Below are positions 6,718 to 15,069 of a stretch of 64,000 bases of DNA, piece by piece. Made by a program: the position numbers and the translations under genes. Position 1 is the first letter of the stretch. Every line of letters starts with the position of its first letter. The stretch is from Streptomyces griseofuscus (GTDB lineage Bacteria > Actinomycetota > Actinomycetes > Streptomycetales > Streptomycetaceae), in contig NZ_CP051006.1 of assembly GCF_014673495.1 (NCBI RefSeq), forward strand, positions 4,712,001 to 4,776,000. The letters run 5' to 3'. Under the pieces are notes generated by a model. The model ran no database searches. It saw only the letters and a list, made by a program, of their open reading frames with translations, and had not been told where the DNA came from.

Positions 6718-7909
6718 CCGGCTGCCCCTGTCCGTGCCCGGCCGCCAGGCGGGTGAAGGTCTTCGCCAGCGGGGGCTTCTGGATCTGGCGGATCAGCCAG
6801 GCGACGGTGTGGATGCCGAGTTCGGTACGGGGCGCCGCCTGCCGCACCCGCCCCGGGAACAGCCGCTGGGCGTTTTGTACGCGCGGCCGCATCGCGGTCT
6901 CGTACGCGGTGAGCGCGTCCGAGAGGCGGTGCGGCAGCCGCAGGGCGTCGGCCGCACCGACGGCGTCGGCCAGCGCCGCCGCGCCGCGCAGCGCCAGGGC
7001 GGTGCCGAGACCGCTGAGCGGGCTCGCGCACCAGGCGCTGTCCCCGAGCAGCACCACCCGGCCGTCGGACCACTTCGGCACCTGGATCTGGTCGAAGGTG
7101 TCGAGGGCGAAGTCGGGCGCCTGCCGCGCGGCGGCGAGAAGCTCCCGGGTGCGCCAGCCCACATCCGCGAACACCTGGTCGAGCAGAGCGAATTGGGCCT
7201 CCCGGTCGCGTCGCGGCGGCAGTGTCGTCGCCGCGAAGGTGAACCCGATCTCCTGCTGGCCCGGATGCCCCGGACGTGCCTCGACGGAGCGGCTGCCCGG
7301 CGCGTTGTGCGTGATGAACCAGCCGTCGACCGGGGGTGTCGCCGGGGTCTCGTCCATGGTGAACCAGGCGTGCGCGAGGCCCAGTTGGCGGCGGAAGACC
7401 TCCTCGGGTCCGAAGCGCAGCCGCCGCACCCGCGAGTGCGCCCCGTCCGCGCCGATCACCAGGTCGAACTCGGCGGGCGGCGCGTGCCGGAACCGTACCG
7501 ACACCCCGTTCGGGGCGTCCTCCAGCGCCTCCACGGTCTCCCCGAAGAGATGCGTGACCTGCGCGCCGGCCGCGTCGTGCAGGACGCGGGCGAGGTCCGA
7601 GCGGAGCAGCTCCTCCTTGGAGACATAGCCGTTGCCGCCGAACGCCTCCACGGGCATCTCCGCGAGCCGCCGTCCGTCGCCGTCCACCCAGGCCGCGCCG
7701 CGCTGGTCCACCAGCCGGGCGAGAACCTCGTCGAGCAGTCCGAGCCGGTCGAGCACCGCACGGCAGTCGCCGCGCAGATCGACGGACTGACCGCCGCCGC
7801 GCAGCTCCGGGGCGATCTCCGCGACGGTGACCTCCCAGCCGGCCCGTCCCAGCATGAGCGCGACGGTGTCGCCCGCGATGCCCGCACCCACCACAAGTAC
7901 CCGAGGCAT
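6713..7909 (-). CDS. FAD-dependent monooxygenase (PHBH/UbiH family)
   Basis: A 398-residue flavoprotein hydroxylase. The N-terminal Rossmann motif is VVGAGIAGDTVALML. A DG-type motif follows in the middle (DLVIGADGAHSRVRR), and the GD motif that binds the FAD ribityl chain is LLGDSAWCASPLSGLGTALAL in part. No membrane segment or C-terminal thioredoxin-like extension is seen. ATG 7909 is chosen because a strong ribosome site (GGAAGGTGGG) precedes it; the upstream ATG 7957 lacks one. It is divergent from a TetR regulator with a cluster of shared operators, so the regulator's ligand is probably the substrate. The natural substrate is unknown: an antibiotic, an aromatic compound or a secondary metabolite are options. 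Confidence 0.9.
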   Translation of the reverse strand: MPRVLVVGAGIAGDTVALMLGRAGWEVTVAEIAPELRGGGQSVDLRGDCRAVLDRLGLLDEVLARLVDQRGAAWVDGDGRRLAEMPVEAFGGNGYVSKEELLRSDLARVLHDAAGAQVTHLFGETVEALEDAPNGVSVRFRHAPPAEFDLVIGADGAHSRVRRLRFGPEEVFRRQLGLAHAWFTMDETPATPPVDGWFITHNAPGSRSVEARPGHPGQQEIGFTFAATTLPPRRDREAQFALLDQVFADVGWRTRELLAAARQAPDFALDTFDQIQVPKWSDGRVVLLGDSAWCASPLSGLGTALALRGAAALADAVGAADALRLPHRLSDALTAYETAMRPRVQNAQRLFPGRVRQAAPRTELGIHTVAWLIRQIQKPPLAKTFTRLAAGHGQGQPA

Positions 7910-7922
7910 GACCCCCACCTTC

Positions 7923-8015
7923 CTAACGCGAATGTCTTGCGTTTGAGAGTACGGCAAGGGAGGCCGCTAATGCGAGTCGATCGCGTTAGTGGTGGATATC
8001 CGGCCACTAACGCGA
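7923..8015. promoter_or_regulatory. Multiple TetR operators between monooxygenase and regulator
   Basis: The intergenic region repeats CTAACGCGA-type half-sites. A perfect 12-bp inverted repeat (7981-7992 with 8004-8015, arm ending CTAACGCGA) is separated by 11 nt that contain GGATATCC. A second, imperfect pair is 7967-7975 with 7981-7989. A third is AACGC (7925-7929) with GCGTT (7939-7943). A -10 box for the monooxygenase (TACTCT on the minus strand, 7946-7951) lies beside the third site. Confidence 0.7.
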
Positions 8016-8038
8016 GGGAGTCGCGGTAGCATGGACGT

Positions 8039-8668
8039 ATGACGCAAGCAGCAGGGACGATCCGTCCAGGAGGCAGATCCGCCAAGACGCGGGACGCGGT
8101 GCACGCGGCGGTCCGGGCGCTGCTCGACACCTCGCCGGACGGCACGGTCACGGTGGCGGAGGTGGCCGAGCGCTCCGGGGTGCACCCCGCGACCATCTAC
8201 CGGCGCTGGCGCACCCCCGAGGGGCTTGTCCTCGACACCCTCTTCGAGGAGCTGAGCCGGCGCTCGCCGCTGCCCGTCACCGGGGACCTGCGGGCCGACG
8301 CGCTGGTCTACACCCAGCGGCTGCTCGCGGACCTGTGCGAGGACAAGAACCTGGCGCTGGCCAGGGCGTTCGCCGCCGCGACCCGCTCGGGGACGCTCGA
8401 CGCCGACGGGCTGAACCAGTTCGTCGAACCCCGCACCCGCCAGATCGAGGCGATGCTCACCGCCGCGGGCACCGGCGAACTGGACGTCCAGGACGTCCTG
8501 GAACTGATCCTCGCCCCCGCCTACACCCACGCCCTGCTGGCCAACCCGCTGCGCACCGACGCCGACGCGGAACGCCTGGTCGACAACCTCCTCGCCGTCC
8601 TCGCCCAGCGCCGGGCGCGCGCCGGAGCGGCGGGGGATGACACCGGAGCCCTGGAGGGCGACGGCTGA
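8039..8668 (+). CDS. TetR/AcrR family transcriptional regulator
   Basis: A 209-residue repressor-type protein. The N-terminal helix-turn-helix (about residues 25-65) reads VTVAEVAERSGVHPATIYRRW, followed by an all-helical ligand-binding domain with a TetR_C_11/C_16-like C-terminus (LELILAPAYTHALLANPL). The gene appears leaderless: TAGCAT ends six nt before ATG 8039. The inverted repeat at 7981-8015 ends 23 nt before the start, so it would control its own promoter together with that of the divergent monooxygenase. The inducer is unknown. A strong GC hairpin follows the gene. Confidence 0.93.
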   Translation: MTQAAGTIRPGGRSAKTRDAVHAAVRALLDTSPDGTVTVAEVAERSGVHPATIYRRWRTPEGLVLDTLFEELSRRSPLPVTGDLRADALVYTQRLLADLCEDKNLALARAFAAATRSGTLDADGLNQFVEPRTRQIEAMLTAAGTGELDVQDVLELILAPAYTHALLANPLRTDADAERLVDNLLAVLAQRRARAGAAGDDTGALEGDG

Positions 8669-8722
8669 GCCGGCGTACGACACGGACCGCCCGAGCCGCC
8701 GTAGCGCGCGGGCCAACGCGAA

Positions 8723-8765
8723 CCGCCCCGCCCCCGGCCGATTTCTCGGTCCGGGGGCGGGGCGG
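8723..8765. terminator. Bidirectional GC-rich terminator
   Basis: A perfect 15-bp stem (8723-8737 with 8751-8765, arm CCGCCCCGCCCCCGG) has a 13-nt loop. It lies between the convergent TetR and SPFH genes. Confidence 0.8.
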
Positions 8766-8788
8766 GGGCGGTCGGGTGCCGGGTGGCT

Positions 8789-9973
8789 CTAGTCGACGTC
8801 CACCGGGCCGTCGTCCGACTTCTTCTCGCGGCGGGCGCTGAGCTGGAGCAGGCCGTTGTCGCGGGACTGCTCGGAGCCGGGGCCCCCGGACTCCTGGCCG
8901 CCGAGGTTCTGGCGGACCGAGTCCAGGATGGTCAGGCCCTGGGAGACCAGGCCGGCCGCGATCTCGCCGAGGCCGTCCGCGCCGTTCAGGACGTTGACGT
9001 TGGCGCCCGCGAGACCGCCGGCCGCCTCCTTCACGATCTGCGGCAGCTGGTCGATCAGCATCCGGTCCAGCGCGACCCGGTCGTACGACGCCGCCGCCTC
9101 CGCCTGGATCTTCATCCGCTGGGCCTCGGCCGCCGCGAGGATCCTGACCCGCTCGGCCTCCGCCTCCGCGGGCTTGACGACCTCGGACACCAGCTGCTTC
9201 TGCCGCAGCAGGGCCTGACGCTCGGCCAACTTCGTCTGCGCGTCCAGCACTTCCTGCTGTGCGTGCGCCTGCGCCAGCGGACCGGCCTGCGCCGCCTGCG
9301 CCTCCGCCCGGTCCACCTCGGCCGAGTACTCGGCCTTGACGACGGCGGTCTGCCGGGCGAACTCCGCCTGCCGGCGGGCCGCCTCCTGCTCCGCCTCCAC
9401 CGCGGCCTGCGTGGCCTGTGCCTGGGCGATCTGCGCCTGGCGCCGAATGGCCGCCTTGTGCGGGGCGGACATCGCTTCGATGTAACCGGTGTCGCCGTCG
9501 TCGATCGACTGGATCTGGAGCGAGTCCACGATCAGACCGATCTTGGCCATCTCCATCTTGGAGGTGTCCAGCACCTCGGCGGCCAGCTTCTGCCGCTCGG
9601 TGACGATCTCCTCGACCGTCATCGAGCCGATGATGGCACGCAGATGACCGGCGAAGATCCGGCCGGTCAGCACCGACATCTGGTCCTGGTCGGACAGGAA
9701 GCGCTGACCGGCGTTGATGATGCTCTCGGCGTCATTGCCGACCTTGAAGGCGATGACGGCGCGCACGTGCAGGGCGATGCCCTGCTTGGTCACACAGGTC
9801 TCGGTGACCTCCGACTCGCACATCGCGAGCGAGAGGAAGCGGGTCTTGCGGAAGAACGGGACCACGAACTTGCCGTGGCCCGTCACCACTCGGAACGGCG
9901 CGCCCCCCAGTCCCCGTCGTCCGCCCGAGATCAACATCGCCTCGTCCGGCGCGGGTACGCGGTATCCGAACAT
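8789..9973 (-). CDS. SPFH/band-7 (flotillin-like) protein
   Basis: A 394-residue prohibitin/flotillin-family protein. Residues 1-180 form the SPFH domain (ISGGRRGLGGAPFRVVTGHG; MTVEEIVTERQKLAAEVLD). They are followed by a long alanine/glutamate/arginine-rich coiled coil (about 185-310; AQAQATQAAVEAEQEAARRQ) and a glycine-rich C-terminal tail ending in acidic residues. Such proteins assemble on the inner face of the membrane and scaffold membrane microdomains; no transmembrane segment is evident here, so attachment would be peripheral. ATG 9973 has GAGGAG upstream. It follows the NfeD-like gene by 13 nt, the usual flotillin partner layout. Confidence 0.9.
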   Translation of the reverse strand: MFGYRVPAPDEAMLISGGRRGLGGAPFRVVTGHGKFVVPFFRKTRFLSLAMCESEVTETCVTKQGIALHVRAVIAFKVGNDAESIINAGQRFLSDQDQMSVLTGRIFAGHLRAIIGSMTVEEIVTERQKLAAEVLDTSKMEMAKIGLIVDSLQIQSIDDGDTGYIEAMSAPHKAAIRRQAQIAQAQATQAAVEAEQEAARRQAEFARQTAVVKAEYSAEVDRAEAQAAQAGPLAQAHAQQEVLDAQTKLAERQALLRQKQLVSEVVKPAEAEAERVRILAAAEAQRMKIQAEAAASYDRVALDRMLIDQLPQIVKEAAGGLAGANVNVLNGADGLGEIAAGLVSQGLTILDSVRQNLGGQESGGPGSEQSRDNGLLQLSARREKKSDDGPVDVD

Positions 9974-9986
9974 TTTCTTGTACTCC

Positions 9987-10238
9987 TCAGCAGGCGTCGA
10001 CGGCGTCGCCGCCGAGCGCGTCCAATGGATCAGCCCACTCGATGACGCCGACCTCGCGGCATCCCCGTGATTCGATCACGAGGACCGTCGCTCCCGGCGG
10101 CAGGGGATCCTCCGACCAGGCGAGGAACGTCTCGGAGCCACCACGGACCCGGACCAGTACCTCGCCGGGTCCCGCGGATCCACGTGTTCCGATGAGCACC
10201 TTCCCCGTGCAGCCGATCACGGCCTCGTCCTGCGTCAT
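9987..10238 (-). CDS. NfeD-like OB-fold small protein
   Basis: An 83-residue protein directly upstream of the flotillin gene. It looks like the C-terminal OB-fold of NfeD: GCTGKVLIGTRGSAGPGEVLV, then LPPGATVLVIESRGCREVGVIEW. The protease and membrane domains of full NfeD are missing, matching the short soluble NfeD-like partners seen with SPFH genes. ATG 10238 has GGAGGA upstream. Family assignment is from pattern and context, so moderately sure. Confidence 0.72.
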   Translation of the reverse strand: MTQDEAVIGCTGKVLIGTRGSAGPGEVLVRVRGGSETFLAWSEDPLPPGATVLVIESRGCREVGVIEWADPLDALGGDAVDAC

Positions 10239-10315
10239 CACCGGCCGTCCTCCTCGCGCTGGCCTCAGGATTCCGACGATAGACCCCCGCGGCCCGTGCA
10301 CCAACGGGCAGGAGG

Positions 10316-12397
10316 TCACAGCACGTGCACGGACCCGGCCAGCTGCTCCGGCAGCGGCGCCGTGTGGGTCACCACGAGGCCGGAGACCGCACGGGTCAGG
10401 GCCACGTACAGGCGCCGCAGGCCGGTTCGCTCGTCCGGTTCGCCGTCGACCACCGCCCCCGGCTCGTCCAGCACCACGTAGTCGTACTCCAGACCCTTGG
10501 CGAGCGAGGCCGGGACCAGGGTCAGCCGCCTCTCGCGGGTCGTCTCCTCGCCCGGCGCGAGGTATCCGATCCCGGCCGCGGTCAGCGCCTCGGCCAGTGC
10601 GGGGATCCGGGCGTCGGCTGCGATCAGACCGGTCGAGCCCTCGTTGGCCAGCAACTCCTCGCACGCGGCGACGACTTGGCCCGCGCTCTCGATCGCACGG
10701 ACCTCGAAGAAGCCGGGGTTCTCCCGGACGGAGGCCACCGGGGTCAGGCCCGGCGCGATGTACGGCAGCAGCCGGGAGGCGTACGTGATGACATCGGTCG
10801 GCACCCGGAAACCGGCCGTCAACTCCTCGATCACGCCATCCTGTTTGCCCAGATGGCCCAGCGCTTCGTCCCAACTCCGCGTCGCCCAGGGCGTGGTGCC
10901 CTGCGCCAGATCGCCGAGGACGGTCGCGCTGCCCGTGGTGCAGCGGCGGCCCACCGCCCGGTACTGCATGGGGGAGAGGTCCTGCGCCTCGTCCAGGACC
11001 ACATGGCCGAGCGAGTGCGTGCGCTGGATCAGATCGGCGGCCTCGTCGATCAACACCGCGTCCGCGGCGGACCACTTGGCCGATTTCACGCTGCGGACCG
11101 GCTTGGCCCACAGGATCGTCTTGCGCTCGTCCTCGTCGAGGATCCCGGCCGCGTGCTGGTCCAGGAACTCCGGCTCGGTGAGCAGCCGCAGCACCAGCTT
11201 CGCCGGGTCGACGGCGGGCCAGATCGCCTTCACGGCCGCCTTCACCGCGCTGTTGCGCGCGACCGCGTCCTGCACCCGGTCGTCCGGCGCCTCCCCGGCC
11301 CGCTCCATCTGCACCAGCACCGCGTGCGCGATCCGCTGCGGCAGGGCCTCGCGGGCGGCGCCGTACCGGATCTCCCGGTCCAGCAACTGCCGTACCAGCT
11401 CCTCCAGTTCGTACGCGGGTACCCGCCAGCGCCGGGAGCCGCGCACGACCACGACCGGTTCCGTCGGCAGGGACACATACGAGTACAGGGCCCGGCGCAG
11501 CACCTCGGCCATCCGGGCGTCGCCCTTGATCACCGCGGCGGGCGCCTCGTCCGTGCCGCGCACCTCGACCTGTGCCACCAGGTCGTCCACGGTGGCCTGC
11601 TGCACGGACAGCTCGCCCAGCGCGGGCAGCACCTGCTCGATGTAGTGCAGGAAGGACTTGTTCGGGCCGATGACCAGGGTGCCGGTGCGGGCCAGCCGCT
11701 CGCGGTGCGCGTACAGCAGATACGCCACCCGGTGCAGGCCGACGGCGGTCTTCCCGGTGCCGGGGCCGCCCTGGACGCAGACGGTGCCGCCCAGCCCGCT
11801 GCGGACGATCTCGTCCTGCTCCGGCTGGATGGTGGCGACGATGTCCCGCATCGGGCCGACACGCGGCCGCTCGATCTCCCGCTGGAGCAGCTTGCTGGTG
11901 GTGGCCTCCTCGGCCGGGTCGGACAGCCGCTCGTCCTCGTACGCGGTCAGGTCCCCGCCGGTGTAGCCGAAGCGGCGGCGCAGCCCGATGTCCATCGGGT
12001 CCTTCTTGGACGCCCGGTAGAACGGCTGGGAGACCGGCGCGCGCCAGTCGATGACCATGGGGTCGCCGTCGGCGTCGTGCACGTGCCGGCGCCCGATGTA
12101 GAACTGCTCGCCCGACGCGCCCTCGGCCCGGTCCTCGCCGGGCGCGTGCAGGTAGTCGAGCCGGCCGAAGAACAGCGGGGTGTCGCTGAGGTCGGCCAGC
12201 GCCTTGACGCGGTCGTCGATCTGGCGGCTGAGCACCGCCGCGTTGACCCAGTTCGCGGTGACGTCCCGGATGTCCAGCGCCTCCACGTCCTCCCGCATGG
12301 CACGCAGCGCGGCCCGCGAGTCGGCGAGGTGCGAACGCTCCCGGGAGAGCGGGTCCCCTACGGGGTCGATGGCCTGTTCCTGCGCGGACGTGGACAA
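10316..12397 (-). CDS. HelD/HelR-type RNA polymerase-recycling ATPase (UvrD-like)
   Basis: A 693-residue superfamily-1 ATPase. An N-terminal coiled-coil arm (about 15-75) is followed by the Walker A motif GGPGTGKT at residues 210-217. The Walker B is VVLDEAQDLS, and later helicase motifs include YVVLDEP and RLYVALTRA. The large insertion and the FYIGRRHVHD/VIDWRAPVSQPFYRA block are typical of HelD, which removes stalled or drug-bound RNA polymerase from DNA. Actinobacterial HelR gives rifamycin tolerance. The rifamycin-associated element that often precedes helR is not seen upstream. Instead there is a tandem 14-bp repeat (12529-12556). ATG 12397 is used; GGAGGC lies upstream. Confidence 0.88.
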   Translation of the reverse strand: MSTSAQEQAIDPVGDPLSRERSHLADSRAALRAMREDVEALDIRDVTANWVNAAVLSRQIDDRVKALADLSDTPLFFGRLDYLHAPGEDRAEGASGEQFYIGRRHVHDADGDPMVIDWRAPVSQPFYRASKKDPMDIGLRRRFGYTGGDLTAYEDERLSDPAEEATTSKLLQREIERPRVGPMRDIVATIQPEQDEIVRSGLGGTVCVQGGPGTGKTAVGLHRVAYLLYAHRERLARTGTLVIGPNKSFLHYIEQVLPALGELSVQQATVDDLVAQVEVRGTDEAPAAVIKGDARMAEVLRRALYSYVSLPTEPVVVVRGSRRWRVPAYELEELVRQLLDREIRYGAAREALPQRIAHAVLVQMERAGEAPDDRVQDAVARNSAVKAAVKAIWPAVDPAKLVLRLLTEPEFLDQHAAGILDEDERKTILWAKPVRSVKSAKWSAADAVLIDEAADLIQRTHSLGHVVLDEAQDLSPMQYRAVGRRCTTGSATVLGDLAQGTTPWATRSWDEALGHLGKQDGVIEELTAGFRVPTDVITYASRLLPYIAPGLTPVASVRENPGFFEVRAIESAGQVVAACEELLANEGSTGLIAADARIPALAEALTAAGIGYLAPGEETTRERRLTLVPASLAKGLEYDYVVLDEPGAVVDGEPDERTGLRRLYVALTRAVSGLVVTHTAPLPEQLAGSVHVL

Positions 12398-12528
12398 GGG
12401 GGTGCCTCCGGTGGGCCTGCTGCGGGCGGTACGACGGCGCCACCCGGTTTCCGTCCGGGCGGCAGCTCTCCGTGAGGGAGGCGGGCAAGAGAGAGGATTT
12501 TAGTGAGGGGGGTGGGGGGAACGCCAAT

Positions 12529-12556
12529 GGATATTCGACGGGGGATATTCGACGGG
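12529..12556. repeat. Exact tandem duplication of a 14-bp unit
   Basis: GGATATTCGACGGG occurs twice without a gap (12529-12542 and 12543-12556), about 130 nt upstream of the HelR-like gene. It is AT-rich in a GC-rich background. It may be a regulator site. Confidence 0.85.
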
Positions 12557-12572
12557 GGCGGCACACAGCGGC

Positions 12573-12598
12573 CCGGCCGCCCACAGCTGGGCGGCCGG
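12573..12598 (-). terminator. Hairpin after the SpaA-type surface protein gene
   Basis: A perfect 11-bp stem (12573-12583 with 12588-12598, arm CCGGCCGCCCA) has a 4-nt loop, 26 nt past the stop codon of the minus-strand gene. Confidence 0.65.
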
Positions 12599-12623
12599 AC
12601 CGGTGGCGGTGGCTCTTATGGGG

Positions 12624-14477
12624 TCAGTGCTTGGTCTTCTTGTCCTGCGGGCCGTAGTCGTAGCCGTACTCGCCGCCCTCTTCGCGGCGGGTGTTGGCGA
12701 CGGTGATCGGCACCGGGGTGGTGCCGCTCTCCTCGGTCACGGTGAGGGGGCCGAAGACCTGGTTGGCGGGCAGGGCGTAGCCGCTCGGCACGGCCGTCTC
12801 GCGCAGGTAGTAGAGGCCGAGGGGGAGATCGCCGAAGACGCAGTGGCCCGCGGAGTCGGTGGTGCAGGGGGCGCCGGTGCGGGTGTCCGGGTCGGGGCCG
12901 GTGGTCTGGAGGCCGTCGACGCCGTTGGTCTCCCGCCACGCCTCGAAGACGGCCCCGGCCAGCGGGGCGCCGTTCGCCGCGTCCGTCTTGGTCAGCTCGA
13001 TGGCTCCGGTCACCGGCGGCACCGGCGTACGGGTGTCGCGGACGGTGGCCTCGACGCCCGCCGACGCGTTCTCGGCGTTCAGCGTGAGCGGGCCGAAGAC
13101 GTCCGGATCGGGCAGCTCGTAACCGTCGGGCGCCCCGGTCTCGCGCCAGTAGTAGGTGCCGGCTTCCGTGGTGGCGCCGCACCGGCCGTCGGCGCCGGTG
13201 GTGCAGTCCGTGACCTGCGTGTCCGGGTCGGCGCCGCCGGTCTGGAGCCCGGGGACGCCATTGGTCTCCCGCCACAGCTGGAACACGGCGCCCGCCAGGG
13301 CCGCGCCCGTCTCCTCGTCGGTCTTGTTGACCCGGACCTCACCGGTCACCGGCGGGGTCGGCGCGCAGTCGGGCAGATCGCCGTTGAACGGGTACGCGTG
13401 GAACTCCTGGCCGCCGCCCCCGCTCGCGGCACTGGTGTGGGTCAGCGAACCGGTCGTGAAGAAGCGGCCGTTGATGCCGGGCAGGGTGACCGTGGTCATG
13501 GACGCCTGGTCGCCGATCAGGAAGCTGCCCTGCATCTGCCCGGTGCCGACGAGATCGACGGTCGTGGCGTCGGGGAAGTTCCACAGCAGGCGCTCGCGGT
13601 AGGCGTTGAGCGGGTCGGTGCTGTCGTCGATGCCGCCGCTGTAGGTGTTGATGGTGCGGTTCGCGCCGTAGACGTTGACCAGGACGGTGGCCCCGGCCGG
13701 GACGTCGCGGAAGACGATGCCCTGCTGGGCGCCGTTCGGGCCCGCCAGGTCGAAGTCCACGTCGAAGACCTGGAGCGCGGAGGTGCCGTCGCCGGTGAAC
13801 ACCGTCTGCGAGCCCTGGTTGACCGCCGTCCCGGTGGGCCGCCGGTGCGCCCCGTCGACACGGGCGTAGCACCGGCTGGCCGCGGTCAGCTCACCGCGCA
13901 GGGCGGTGTACGGCTGCGCCGCCGCCGGGTCGTGCACCAGCCGCCCGGTGACCTGGCCGCTCTCGGTGCCCGCGTAGCGCACGGTGCCCTGCTCGCCGAT
14001 GATCCCGCCGGTGGTGTCCAGGCGCTGGCCGCTCGCGATGGTCACATCGCCGCCGGTGGTCAGGAAGTCCGAGCCGTTCGGCGGGGGCACGCGCGAGCCG
14101 ACGCCGACGATGCCGAGGTTGTACTGGGCGCTGACACCTGCCTGCTTCTGCTGGTCGAAGTCGTTCAGGACGACCACCCGGCCCTCGGCCTCGGCGGCCC
14201 GGCCGCGCACCAGGAAGTCATGGCCGACGAAGATGTTGATCGCGGCGTCCCGGCCGGCGATCGGGCCGTTGTTGATGCCGGGGAACGGGTCGGGGCAACT
14301 GCCGGGGACGCAGGGGCCGAGGCCGCCGGGCAGGGTGGCCGCTGCGGCGGGTACGGCACCGAGGCCGAGGGCGAGCGCGGGCACGGTCGTCGCCACGACG
14401 GCCCAGGAGGCACCGGTGCCGCCCACACGTGAACACAGCGTCCGCAAACGCTGGGTGAGGATGCTCATGCCCGGCAT
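12624..14477 (-). CDS. Secreted choice-of-anchor A protein with two SpaA/Cna-B repeats
   Basis: A 617-residue extracellular protein. Residues 1-48 form a signal peptide ending near VPAAAA. Residues 50-360 match the choice-of-anchor A domain (GRDAAINIFVGHDFLVRG; LWNFPDATTVDLVGTGQMQG). Two SpaA-type Ig domains follow (about 375-490 and 495-605), each with the lysine (VNKTDEETG; LTKTDAANG) and glutamate (WRETGAPDGYELP; LRETAVPSGYALP) expected to form an internal isopeptide bond. The C-terminus is short, charged and ends KKTKH. There is no LPXTG signal and no membrane helix, so anchoring is unclear. ATG 14477 is taken; ATG 14468 is possible. Likely role: adhesin-like or structural surface protein. 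Confidence 0.85.
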   Translation of the reverse strand: MPGMSILTQRLRTLCSRVGGTGASWAVVATTVPALALGLGAVPAAAATLPGGLGPCVPGSCPDPFPGINNGPIAGRDAAINIFVGHDFLVRGRAAEAEGRVVVLNDFDQQKQAGVSAQYNLGIVGVGSRVPPPNGSDFLTTGGDVTIASGQRLDTTGGIIGEQGTVRYAGTESGQVTGRLVHDPAAAQPYTALRGELTAASRCYARVDGAHRRPTGTAVNQGSQTVFTGDGTSALQVFDVDFDLAGPNGAQQGIVFRDVPAGATVLVNVYGANRTINTYSGGIDDSTDPLNAYRERLLWNFPDATTVDLVGTGQMQGSFLIGDQASMTTVTLPGINGRFFTTGSLTHTSAASGGGGQEFHAYPFNGDLPDCAPTPPVTGEVRVNKTDEETGAALAGAVFQLWRETNGVPGLQTGGADPDTQVTDCTTGADGRCGATTEAGTYYWRETGAPDGYELPDPDVFGPLTLNAENASAGVEATVRDTRTPVPPVTGAIELTKTDAANGAPLAGAVFEAWRETNGVDGLQTTGPDPDTRTGAPCTTDSAGHCVFGDLPLGLYYLRETAVPSGYALPANQVFGPLTVTEESGTTPVPITVANTRREEGGEYGYDYGPQDKKTKH

Positions 14478-14563
14478 GTTCGCCGGGGCGGGCTGTCAGC
14501 GGCGGCGATGACACATGGCGGCGGCAATCACCGCGGCAAGGTCATACGAACGGAGCCCCCCTC

Positions 14564-14727
14564 TACTCCGCACGGCCCCCGGGCCTGTACTCCGCGCGGC
14601 CCCGGCTCTGTACTCCGCGCGGTCCCCGGGCCTGTACGACGCACGGCTGGCGCTCCCTCGACTCCGTGCGGGTCCCGCGCCCTCGACTCCGCGTGGCTCC
14701 CGCCGCTCCGCTTCGCGCGGCCCCTAG
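14564..14727. repeat. About seven imperfect 23-25 bp tandem repeats
   Basis: Between the surface protein gene and the 60-residue gene (14478-14855, otherwise without a recognisable gene) a degenerate unit TACTCCGCGCGGCCCCGGG recurs roughly seven times. Each copy contains a CCGCGCGG-like palindrome. I see no convincing coding frame in it. Confidence 0.6.
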
Positions 14728-14855
14728 GGGATGCGGGTGGGCCGGGTGTAGGGGTTGGGCCGGGGGCGGGTCCACCCTCGGGCGCAGACGGGGGGCGCTG
14801 GAAATGGACCCGTGGACCGATACCGCGAAGGGCCTCGGAGTTCCACCATGGAGTC

Positions 14856-15038
14856 ATGAGCGCAGCAACCGTCTCCCCCTCCATTCCCCGCCCCCCGACC
14901 GGTGCCACGGCCGTGGACGGCGCCCCGCGCCACCTCCTGGGCAGCGCCCTGCGCGCGCTGAAGGTGTTCGCGGAGGCGGCGTTCGGCGTCGTCATCCTCG
15001 GCGAGTACGGCGAGGAAGCGGGCATACGCCGGGTGTGA
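14856..15038 (+). CDS. Conserved small hypothetical protein
   Basis: A 60-residue protein starting at ATG 14856 with GGAG immediately upstream. The N-terminus is proline- and threonine-rich and probably disordered. Residues 24-60 form one amphipathic or hydrophobic helix (LGSALRALKVFAEAAFGVVI) and end EEAGIRRV. It converges on the XPB helicase gene with 31 nt between. The same arrangement of a roughly 60-residue ORF next to XPB is familiar from other Streptomyces (recollection, unchecked). Function unknown. Confidence 0.65.
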   Translation: MSAATVSPSIPRPPTGATAVDGAPRHLLGSALRALKVFAEAAFGVVILGEYGEEAGIRRV

Positions 15039-15069
15039 CGGCACCGCCCGCCACCCCCGGCCCTCCCCG

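Noticed and set aside
12398..12620. Rifamycin-associated element before the HelR-like gene
   Set aside because: I looked for the CTTGCGGCAAG-type inverted repeat and found none; only the unrelated 14-bp tandem repeat is present.
14515..14727. Short open frame through the 24-bp repeat block
   Set aside because: The translation is a degenerate Arg/Pro/Ala repeat produced by the DNA repeat; no start signal or conservation argument supports it.
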